This document shows, piece after piece, positions 1-4,845 of a DNA stretch of 6,572 nucleotides (its first letter is position 1; the number at the start of each line of letters is the position of its first letter). The notes under the pieces were generated by a model. That model saw only the letters and a list, made by a program, of their open reading frames with translations. It did not search any database and was not told the origin of the DNA. The translations under genes were made by a program, and so were the position numbers. The DNA is taken from assembly GCA_040414865.1 (NCBI GenBank), contig JBEDUR010000115.1:1-6572 (forward strand), written 5' to 3'. Origin of the DNA: Palsa-461 sp040414865 (GTDB lineage Bacteria; Actinomycetota; Acidimicrobiia; Acidimicrobiales; RAAP-2).

Positions 1-47
1 TGATCTCGAGTTTTGATCCGAGCGTCGTCGAGGCCAACCCACACTGA
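1..47 (+). CDS. Possible 3' end of an upstream gene (partial)
   Basis: Reading from position 3, fourteen codons run in frame to a TGA at 45-47 and end in FDPSVVEANPH. Most codons end in C or G, as expected for a GC-rich coding tail, and hairpins that could terminate transcription begin about 25 nt downstream. The fragment is too short to assign to a family. An open frame of this length also arises by chance, so this is a weak call that only the sequence to the left can settle. Confidence 0.3.
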   Translation, partial: ISSFDPSVVEANPH

Positions 48-69
48 CGGGCTTGTGCAGTTGCGAGCG

Positions 70-170
70 TTCGTTCGCGGACGAAACGGACACTCGAGGT
101 GTCCGGCCCCATAACCCCCACCAAAAAATGGGGTATCCCGAACGGCGGGACTGGGACCACCCGGCCCCAG
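70..170. other. Series of five back-to-back perfect hairpins
   Basis: Five non-overlapping inverted repeats sit almost end to end. They are TTCGT/ACGAA (70-74 with 81-85), CGGACAC/GTGTCCG (87-93 with 99-105), CCCCAT/ATGGGG (107-112 with 128-133), TCCCG/CGGGA (136-140 with 146-150) and CTGGG/CCCAG (151-155 with 166-170). All stems are perfectly paired and the gaps between them are 0-2 nt. No credible protein reads through the region. It may be a structured RNA, a compound terminator for the gene ending at 47, or a protein-binding DNA element. Short GC-rich stems do occur by chance, so the evidence lies in their number and packing. Confidence 0.35.
87..105 (+). terminator. Candidate intrinsic terminator hairpin
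   Basis: A 7-bp perfect stem (CGGACAC/GTGTCCG) closes a TCGAG loop 40 nt after the TGA at 47. There is no U-tract, but actinobacterial terminators often lack one. It would end the putative upstream gene. It is the strongest stem of the hairpin series at 70-170. Confidence 0.3.
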
Positions 171-542
171 GAAGGGGGAAATGGCGGCGGGAGGCTGTTT
201 CATACCGACCCCAACTTTTGATTGTCCGTTCGGCTGCGGTTGCGGGTCCCGACCGGTGGCAGCAGGTTTTGAACATCCGGGGACATTCCGCGGCCTCAGA
301 TCAAGACCGGACTGCCCTCGGCATCATCGGCCTCTTCAGCACGAACGCGGACGATGGCTACACCTTGGTCGAGGCGAACGGCACGGGCCACCCGTTCTGA
401 CGAAAGTCGCCGCGCGCATCTAAACGACCGAGGGCGGGGCGCCATGCCTGGCCACCCCACCCCCGGCGAACCGCCTCGCGTTGGCTCGACCTGGGCGGAA
501 GAGGACCAGCGAGCGGACGCTTGGCGGCGAATGTGTTGTTTG

Positions 543-577
543 CCGGGGGCGAGAGAAACCGAAACCCCCGCCCCCGG
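543..577. repeat. Perfect 9-bp inverted repeat (hairpin)
   Basis: CCGGGGGCG (543-551) and CGCCCCCGG (569-577) are exact reverse complements around a 17-nt purine-rich loop. Every base of the stem pairs and all but none of it is G or C, so it would be very stable as RNA. It lies in a gene-free region, so its role as terminator, RNA element or decayed sequence is unknown. Confidence 0.45.
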
Positions 578-753
578 ACTGCGCGCATCGGCCACCTACC
601 CCCACAGGTAGCGGCGGACGCAACCTGGGGGCGACTTGCATCAGGGGCGTCCCGGAACGCCGGGTCCGTGAGCGTTTATTTCCTCCAGCGGCATGAAATC
701 GCCGCGTCCAGCAACACCGGTAGCTAACGAGGGATGGAGAGTCGATCCCCAAA

Positions 754-768
754 GGCCCAGTTAGGGCC
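754..768 (-). terminator. Likely terminator of the DinB-like gene
   Basis: GGCCC (754-758) and GGGCC (764-768) form a 5-bp all-G/C stem with a 5-nt loop. Read on the minus strand the hairpin is followed by TTTGGGG, a short T-run, about 85 nt after the stop codon of the leftward DinB-like gene. Position and orientation fit an intrinsic terminator, but the stem is short. Confidence 0.4.
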
Positions 769-852
769 GCCTCCCGACGCCAGCGAGGGCGATGGAAGTC
801 GTCGGCGATGCGGGATCAGTCATTCCGGTCGAAACGGAGGCGCAGCATTACC

Positions 853-1371
853 TCAGTCGGATGGCTCGCGACCGCTGTCCAAGACCACCCACTGTCGGCT
901 GTCCAACAACTCGCGCGCAGCGTCCAAGTGACCCGAATGGCAGGCGGTCTCTCGTATGACATGCAGGATGATCTCTCGCAGATTGTTGAACCTCCACGAA
1001 CCGAACTGATCCTCCGGCCACGCGGACGGAGCACTCTCCAGGGGAGTTCGAGCAATGATCTCGTCCGCTTGTCGAGCTTCATCCTGGTAGAGCCTCAACA
1101 CAGCTGCGGACGAGACGCTCTCGCCCACGTCCCAGGCCGACCCGCCCTCGGATTCAAGCGAATCCCAAGCGCTTTGGTCGCCGGCCATGACAGCTCGAAA
1201 CCAGAACCGCTCGACGTCGACCGCCAGGTGGTTCACCAACCCCACGCAGGACCATCCCGAAGGCAGAACGCGCTCGCGCAACTGTTCGTCCGATAACCCA
1301 TCGATGATGCCCAGCACATGTCGGCGGGCCTCGGACAAAGCGCGTGCCAGGACCGGCCGATCAGCACTCAT
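853..1371 (-). CDS. DinB/DUF664-like metal-binding four-helix protein
   Basis: A 172-residue protein of the DinB-like superfamily, close to the usual family length. It resembles the DUF664 and mycothiol-dependent maleylpyruvate isomerase-like branch of actinobacteria. Seen: a helix with LVNHLAVDVERFWF giving His48, a W-rich middle, and a final helix HVIRETACHSGHLD giving His137, His145 and His148. The family binds a divalent metal with three His, here plausibly His48 plus two of the C-terminal ones. Members catalyse thiol (mycothiol or bacillithiol) dependent reactions or have no known activity, so the substrate is open. I chose the ATG at 1371 because homologous sequence begins at MSADRP; the frame stays open upstream to 1548, but that stretch overlaps the preceding gene and is not protein-like. 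The nucleotidyltransferase gene ends 44 nt upstream on the same strand, so the two may be partly co-transcribed. Confidence 0.9.
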   Translation of the reverse strand: MSADRPVLARALSEARRHVLGIIDGLSDEQLRERVLPSGWSCVGLVNHLAVDVERFWFRAVMAGDQSAWDSLESEGGSAWDVGESVSSAAVLRLYQDEARQADEIIARTPLESAPSAWPEDQFGSWRFNNLREIILHVIRETACHSGHLDAARELLDSRQWVVLDSGREPSD

Positions 1372-1378
1372 ACTGTCC

Positions 1379-1384
1379 AGTGTA
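1379..1384 (-). promoter_or_regulatory. -10-like hexamer placing the mRNA start at the ATG
   Basis: On the minus strand TACACT lies exactly 7 nt before the ATG at 1371. That matches the actinobacterial -10 pattern TAnnnT and would put the transcription start on the start codon, giving a leaderless mRNA. The GGACAG in the gap is too close to the ATG to be a good ribosome-binding site. I see no convincing -35 at the right spacing. If real, the gene has its own promoter inside the gap after the nucleotidyltransferase. Confidence 0.4.
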
Positions 1385-1415
1385 GATATACCCGCTATCC
1401 GGCGTTCGGGGACGG

Positions 1416-2159
1416 TCAAGCCATGAATCGACTCTGAATCCGGGCCATAGCGAGTGCGAGTTGACTTAGGTCTGACGCAACGAGAAGCATCGAGGCTTCC
1501 TCGTCGAGGCCAGCCCGCTGCACGATGCCCTTCTCGTTGAGAACCCACTGCTTGGCCTCGGCCAAAATGCCGTGCGATGCCTCCACCAGGGCCCGAGAGG
1601 TATTGGCTAGGGCAACCACGTCATCTCCGCGGGATCGCAGCGCAGCCTGGCCGTAGGACAAGCTGGCGATGGCATCTCCCTTCCAACGCCGTGCGGCCTC
1701 GTCCGCCAAGGCGTCCGGGTACTCGGGACGGGGGAGATCCCCGACGAGAACCTCGTTGAGGGCCAGCTCCGCCATCACCACATAGGTGGGGATTCCGGCC
1801 ACGTAGAAGAGCAACAGCTCCTTGTCGAAGCGGCCATGCTCGGCCTCGGCGCACCAGTGCTTCACTTCAGCGAGGTCGCGGTAGTGCACGTCCACCCGTC
1901 GATCCTCGACTTGTAGCCAGGCCCCGCCGTTCATGACGCCCCCACCCCAGCCGCCGAGCTCACTAACGTCACCCTCCCAGCCCTTGGCTCGTAGGTCTGC
2001 GGGGTCAAACCGCTCTCGGTAGTAGATCGCGAAGTCCCAGTCGCTGTCGGGACGGTTCTGACCCAGCGCCCTGGATCCGCCCAGCGCAACTGCTTCCACG
2101 GCTGGCAGTAGTGCGAGTTCTCCCCCGAGCCAAATCAGGAACTCATGATCGTCCTTCAT
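1416..2159 (-). CDS. Nucleotidyltransferase-domain protein
   Basis: A 247-residue protein with an N-terminal Pol beta-type nucleotidyltransferase fold. Seen: GGS at residues 27-29, then PDSDWDF with the two metal-binding acids D40 and D42, and RRVDVHY with the third acid D90. Residues from about 105 on form a helical domain (KELLLFYVAGIPTYVVMAEL). This architecture resembles kanamycin/aminoglycoside nucleotidyltransferases and a common, uncharacterised actinobacterial family with the same WGGGVMNGG stretch. It should transfer a nucleotide from an NTP to a small molecule or protein; the acceptor is unknown and I do not claim drug resistance. Start: the ATG at 2159 begins just before conserved sequence. 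A GTG at 2207 would add 16 residues, but it has no ribosome-binding site and would overlap the divergent HNH reading frame. All catalytic residues are present. Confidence 0.9.
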   Translation of the reverse strand: MKDDHEFLIWLGGELALLPAVEAVALGGSRALGQNRPDSDWDFAIYYRERFDPADLRAKGWEGDVSELGGWGGGVMNGGAWLQVEDRRVDVHYRDLAEVKHWCAEAEHGRFDKELLLFYVAGIPTYVVMAELALNEVLVGDLPRPEYPDALADEAARRWKGDAIASLSYGQAALRSRGDDVVALANTSRALVEASHGILAEAKQWVLNEKGIVQRAGLDEEASMLLVASDLSQLALAMARIQSRFMA

Positions 2160-2189
2160 GCGGTCCCAATCATTGTGGCTCGAATCGGT

Positions 2190-2194
2190 GGAGG
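2190..2194 (+). promoter_or_regulatory. Ribosome-binding site that sets the HNH start
   Basis: GGAGG lies 4 nt before a GTG at 2199-2201 on the + strand. It is one of only two good Shine-Dalgarno sequences in the window and argues that the HNH frame began at 2199, which also leaves the divergent nucleotidyltransferase start at 2159 free of overlap. Confidence 0.45.
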
Positions 2195-2198
2195 CGAG

Positions 2199-2507
2199 GT
2201 GTCTCACCTACCCGGCGTTCGGGGGATACCTTCGAGCGACGTGCCTCGGGCAGGATCCCCGTACGCCTACGGGCAGCAGCGCCGGGCACTGCTCGACAAG
2301 CCGCAGGTGTGCCACCTCTGCGGCAGCGCACCAGCGACGAGCGCCGACCACGATCCGCCGTTGAGCCGACACGTCCACGTCCCCGGCACCGGGTGCTGCA
2401 CACTCATCCCGAGCGGCCTGCGCCAACGCAGGCAAGGTGGGCGGCTGATGCGGCAACACGAGCCCGAACGCAAGCGCTCAATACCTCCGCCGTCGAGGCG
2501 ATGGTGA
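2199..2507 (+). pseudogene. Small HNH nuclease-like gene, probably degenerate
   Basis: A 102-residue frame with clear features of a small actinobacterial or phage-type HNH endonuclease: KPQVCHLCG (first CxxC pair, codons near 2310-2321), ATSADHDPPLSRH with the DH of the beta-beta-alpha metal finger, then GTGCCTLIPS. Family members normally follow with a second C-x(2)-C pair (pattern like S-C-x-x-C-x-x-R-Q-G). Here the equivalent reads SGLRQRRQGG: one Cys position is Gly and the other appears deleted. After this the frame runs into Arg/Pro-rich, non-family sequence to a TGA at 2505-2507. HNH proteins cut or nick DNA; with one zinc-knuckle pair missing, this copy is likely inactive or misfolded. 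The GTG at 2199 is favoured by the GGAGG before it. The gene diverges from the nucleotidyltransferase with 39 nt between starts. Alternatively it could be a live gene of a divergent subfamily. Confidence 0.6.
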
Positions 2508-2619
2508 CGGCTACGTACACGAGCCGGAGGAACTTGAGATGCAACTGACGGACCTCGGCTGGATCGCCGAGATCAGGGCGACTCGCTGGTTACTGTTCGG
2601 TTCAGCTCGTCCAAGCTAG
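2449..2619 (+). pseudogene. C-terminal remnant of a SAM methyltransferase
   Basis: An open frame with no start signal, beginning right after an in-frame stop (2446-2448) and ending at the TAG 2617-2619. Its residues YVHEPEELEMQLTDLGW followed by IAEIRATRWLLFG match by eye the C-terminal end common to many actinobacterial class I SAM-dependent methyltransferases (pattern ...Y.EP.EL...L..LGW...I..T..F..YG). The SAM-binding N-terminal domain is absent, so this is about 50 codons of tail only. It overlaps the degraded end of the HNH frame in another frame, which suggests a deletion joined the two. It is not part of the following methyltransferase, which is complete, has its own C-terminus and does not resemble this tail. 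Confidence 0.5.
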
Positions 2620-2691
2620 GGGAACGCTGCCCCTGGGTCGCCGGCTCGGTGCGCACCCGAACGGCAGACCCTGTCCTTCGCGGCAACACTG

Positions 2692-3405
2692 ATGCCCATG
2701 CCACTCGATTCGTGGGACAAGCGGGCCGACCAGTGGATCGCCTGGGCGAGAGAACCCGGTCACGACACCTACTGGCGGTTCCACCAGGACGCCTTTCTGC
2801 GTCTGGTTCCACAACCGAAGGGTCTGACGTTGGAGTTCGGCTGCGGCGAAGGCCGGCTTCTTCGCGACCTCGTCCGGGGCGGTCACACCGCTCTTGGCGT
2901 TGAACCCTCGCCCGGACTCGCCCTCGCTGCGACCTCCCATCCAGAAGGCGCTGGAGAGGTCGTGGTGGCTGATGCGACGTCGCTCCCGTTCCCTGACGGG
3001 ATTGTGGACTGCGTGATCGCCTTCATGAGTCTCCAGGACATGAACGATTTTGAACTCGCAATAGCGGAGGCGCATCGAGTCTTGGTCTCAGAGGGTTGCT
3101 TGGTCTTGGCGATCACCCACCCACTCAATACAGCGGGAACATTCGGCCCAGCCCCGCAGGAGCGAAATCGTCCGTTCCTTGTCCACGACTGGTTCGAGCG
3201 GCGTACTCTCGTCCGTGAGGCTGAGCGCAATGGGCTGTCGATGACATTTGTATTGGAACACCGTCCGCTTCAGGCTTACACCGATGCCCTGTTTGCGGCC
3301 GGGTTCTTGATTGACCAACTCCAAGAGGTGGGGGAACCCGACCCCCAGGACAAATGGAGCCGCATTCCTCTCTTTCTCCACATGCGTGCCTTGGTTAGGC
3401 AGTAG
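2692..3405 (+). CDS. Class I SAM-dependent methyltransferase
   Basis: A complete 237-residue methyltransferase of the Methyltransf_11 (UbiE/BioC-like) type. Seen in order: motif I LEFGCGEGRL (residues 47-56), which binds the SAM methionine and ribose; the acidic residue E71 at the end of beta-2 (GVEPS); motif II region VVADATSLPFPDG (91-103) with D94 near the adenine; and AHRVLVSEGCLVLAITHP (127-144), the usual motif III strand. The C-terminal half (HDWFERRTLVREAERNG onwards) is where substrate is chosen and gives no hint of it. It probably acts on a cytosolic small molecule. Two in-frame ATGs lie at 2692 and 2698. There is no Shine-Dalgarno; AACACT (2685-2690) lies 7 nt before the ATG at 2698, which would suit a leaderless start there. 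The gene stands alone, 72 nt after a methyltransferase remnant in the same frame, and converges on the lipoprotein gene 45 nt downstream. Confidence 0.92.
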   Translation: MPMPLDSWDKRADQWIAWAREPGHDTYWRFHQDAFLRLVPQPKGLTLEFGCGEGRLLRDLVRGGHTALGVEPSPGLALAATSHPEGAGEVVVADATSLPFPDGIVDCVIAFMSLQDMNDFELAIAEAHRVLVSEGCLVLAITHPLNTAGTFGPAPQERNRPFLVHDWFERRTLVREAERNGLSMTFVLEHRPLQAYTDALFAAGFLIDQLQEVGEPDPQDKWSRIPLFLHMRALVRQ

Positions 3406-3450
3406 CGGAACACCCAGTTTTTGGTGGGGCCGCATCCGGAGTCCCAAGCG

Positions 3451-3723
3451 TCATGGGTCACCGGTGTATGTGGTGGGAGTTGAGGTGGGTCGTCCGCCAC
3501 CGAAATGCAGCGACATGAAACCCGACGCCGTCTGGCAGCCCCTTGTCCAATCCGAGCGTGACGAGACTCCTCGCGGAACTGCGTTGCAGTCAGTCCCTAC
3601 CTCGGTCACAGCCTTGTCCCAACCTTGCCTGTACGACAGGGAAAGACCGGATGATCCACACGCCGCCAGACTGAACATCAAGCCGACGCAACCGCACGCT
3701 GCTGTGAGGCGCGTTATTTGCAT
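3451..3723 (-). CDS. Small secreted lipoprotein of unknown function
   Basis: A 90-residue protein with a clear lipoprotein signal peptide: one basic residue (R5), a hydrophobic core and the lipobox L19-A20-A21-C22 followed by GSSG. Signal peptidase II would cleave before Cys22, leaving about 69 residues lipid-anchored on the outer face of the membrane. The mature part holds SYRQGWDKA, a CN at residues 46-47 and DWTRGCQ with Cys63, so Cys46 and Cys63 could form a disulfide. The layout (Y.xG...CN....W..GC..G) resembles many short uncharacterised actinobacterial lipoproteins. The tail is Thr/Pro/Gly-rich. The start is firm: GGAGGAAG lies 6 nt before the ATG. The HAD gene ends 75 nt upstream on the same strand. 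No function can be assigned. Confidence 0.8.
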   Translation of the reverse strand: MQITRLTAACGCVGLMFSLAACGSSGLSLSYRQGWDKAVTEVGTDCNAVPRGVSSRSDWTRGCQTASGFMSLHFGGGRPTSTPTTYTGDP

Positions 3724-3729
3724 CCCGGA

Positions 3730-3737
3730 CTTCCTCC
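3730..3737 (-). promoter_or_regulatory. Strong ribosome-binding site of the lipoprotein gene
   Basis: On the minus strand GGAGGAAG lies 6 nt before the ATG at 3723, a near-ideal Shine-Dalgarno. It is the only intact gene here with such a site. A TATAGCAT-like sequence lies about 12 nt further upstream (minus strand) and could be a -10, though it would leave only a short leader. Confidence 0.7.
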
Positions 3738-3798
3738 GGCGTCATGCTATAGCGGGCTGTAGGCGATGCACTGCCCCCTATCACCGGGAGTGTGACGC

Positions 3799-4617
3799 CT
3801 ATATCAAGCCATCCAAGATGGTAAGGACCTCAGGCCACCCTCTTTGGTCCGGAGAGCCGATCAGGTAGTCGGCGACATCGAGCAGCTCTTCGTTGCCCCC
3901 ACGGACCCCGATTCGCACGCTGGACTGGCGCAGCATCTCGACGTCATTGAGACCGTCCCCGACGGCCGCCACTTCGTGAGCTGAGATCTCGTGTTGATGG
4001 CAGTACGACTCGACTCCGGACCACTTCGATACCCCGGGTGCACTGACGATGAGCCCAGACTGGCCGTAAACGGACTCGGGGTAGAGGAACACTGAGGTGC
4101 GGTCATCACGTGATAGATCGATGGCGAGTGGGCCCAATACGTCCCGACTGAGGCCAAGTACAGCGAAGGCGTAGATTGGAATGGCTGCCGCCGTCGTTTC
4201 CAGGTCTCGTATAGCCGCACTGGTGCCCAGGTAGGAAAGGTGAGCCGGGCACGTCGAGGGGGTAGTGGAGACGACGATGTCGACCTCGGGATCATCCACG
4301 TTTATGCATGGGTCGAGGCCGTGGTTCCGAAACGAGGCCAGTGTCTCGAGGGCAGCAGACCGTGCGAACGGCACCTCGTGAAAGCGCTCACCGGTGCGAA
4401 AGTCGATCCCAATCGCACCGTCCACGAGGACTGCAGGTAAGCGCAGCCCAGCGTCACCGAGGTGCTTCTCTGCCACTTTCGGGCGCCTCGACGTCGCTGC
4501 CAGCACCGTCACACCTCGGTCTGCCAGAACAGACACAGCGTCCACGTGCTCCTTCGGGGGCACCAGGTCCGGTCCCCAAAAGGTTGCGTCGAGATCGGTC
4601 GCCAAGAGACGGATCAC
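3799..4617 (-). CDS. Cof-type HAD-superfamily hydrolase
   Basis: A 272-residue haloacid dehalogenase-type phosphatase of the Cof/YidA (HAD-IIB) branch, which removes phosphate from sugars, nucleotides or cofactor intermediates in the cytosol. Seen: motif I DLDAT with nucleophile D8 and acid/base D10; motif II TS at 42-43 (VLAATSRR); a C2-type cap domain from roughly 80 to 190; motif III Lys198 (GVSKWSGV); and motif IV GDGLNDVEML with metal ligands D221 and D225. The usual Gly of DLDGT is Ala here, a tolerated change. All catalytic residues are present and the length is normal for the family. The substrate cannot be predicted. The start is a GTG at 4617 without a ribosome-binding site; a -10-like CATACT just upstream suggests a leaderless mRNA. 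The lipoprotein gene follows 75 nt downstream on the same strand. Confidence 0.93.
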   Translation of the reverse strand: MIRLLATDLDATFWGPDLVPPKEHVDAVSVLADRGVTVLAATSRRPKVAEKHLGDAGLRLPAVLVDGAIGIDFRTGERFHEVPFARSAALETLASFRNHGLDPCINVDDPEVDIVVSTTPSTCPAHLSYLGTSAAIRDLETTAAAIPIYAFAVLGLSRDVLGPLAIDLSRDDRTSVFLYPESVYGQSGLIVSAPGVSKWSGVESYCHQHEISAHEVAAVGDGLNDVEMLRQSSVRIGVRGGNEELLDVADYLIGSPDQRGWPEVLTILDGLI

Positions 4618-4623
4618 CGTTCA

Positions 4624-4629
4624 AGTATG
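4624..4629 (-). promoter_or_regulatory. -10-like hexamer before the HAD gene
   Basis: On the minus strand CATACT is followed by 6 nt and then the GTG start, so transcription would begin at or next to the start codon. This fits a leaderless actinobacterial mRNA and explains the lack of a Shine-Dalgarno. No good -35 is visible. Confidence 0.35.
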
Positions 4630-4761
4630 CCGAAGGCTGTCTCAGACCACCGGGTAGGTGGCATCTCCTAGGGTGCGGGCGGTGCCCGGGGAGGTCGATC
4701 CATTCGCACCTAGCCAGGAATAATTCGTCGCGGTGAGGTAGTGCCACCGAGCCGGACGTTC

Positions 4762-4834
4762 TCGGGGCACCGTAGGCCCAGCCAACTATTCCTTTAGGAC
4801 AACTACCCTCCCCGAGGTGCCCGAGGTGCCCCGA
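4762..4834. repeat. Inverted repeat plus tandem 9-mer before the kinase gene
   Basis: TCGGGGCACC (4762-4771) and GGTGCCCCGA (4825-4834) are perfect 10-bp inverted repeats 53 nt apart. The right arm ends a tandem direct repeat of CCGAGGTGC (4812-4820 and 4821-4829). The group ends 11 nt before the GTG of the kinase-like gene, and the AT-richer middle (around 4785-4800) could hold promoter elements. The arrangement fits an operator for a regulator that contacts two sites, or an RNA stem near the start of the message. Neither is proven. Confidence 0.45.
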
Positions 4835-4845
4835 TCACAGGGACT

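Larger units (their letters stand above)
171..852. other. Gene-poor region with no supported gene
   Basis: About 680 nt hold no reading frame that looks like a protein. The open frames are rich in Arg, Pro and Gly, overlap in several frames and lack ribosome-binding sites, as expected of spurious frames in GC-rich DNA. The one stretch with a more protein-like look is a + frame ending at the TGA 398-400, whose last residues include FSTNADDGYTLVEANG with mostly G/C third positions; it may be the tail of a decayed gene. Inverted repeats lie at 233-263 (GCTGC/GCAGC), 543-577, 596-611 (CTACC/GGTAG) and 754-768. I found no tRNA, rRNA or known riboswitch signature by eye. Confidence 0.5.

Noticed and set aside
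420..752. Minus-strand 110-codon frame in the gene-poor left region.
   Set aside because: Arg/Gly/Pro-rich composition, no ribosome-binding site, and it spans the GC-rich hairpin at 543-577.
808..1296. Long + strand frame opposite the DinB-like gene.
   Set aside because: It is antisense to a clear family member, has no domain features and is a product of the GC-rich codon pattern.
2573..3075. Minus-strand frames opposite the methyltransferase.
   Set aside because: The + strand carries intact SAM-binding motifs; the antisense frames show none.
3411..3426. CACC/GGTG hairpin with a T-rich loop between the convergent methyltransferase and lipoprotein genes as a bidirectional terminator.
   Set aside because: The stem is only 4 bp; position is suitable but the structure is too weak to call.
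3721..3740. Minus-strand GGAGGAAGTCCGGG resembles the conserved GAGGAAAGTCC of RNase P RNA.
   Set aside because: It differs from that core and no other RNase P element follows; it is the Shine-Dalgarno of the lipoprotein gene and lies next to coding sequence.
3590..3784. Minus-strand frame with MTPEEVRDANN at 3742 as an alternative gene to the lipoprotein.
   Set aside because: It contains the lipoprotein's Shine-Dalgarno, overlaps it out of frame and soon becomes low-quality sequence; the signal peptide frame is far better supported.
4454..4747. Minus-strand frame from GTG 4747 beginning VALPHRDELFLARCEW, which looks protein-like at first.
   Set aside because: It runs into the HAD gene in a different frame, has no ribosome-binding site and turns Arg/Pro/Gly-rich; no family recognised. 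A short remnant cannot be excluded.
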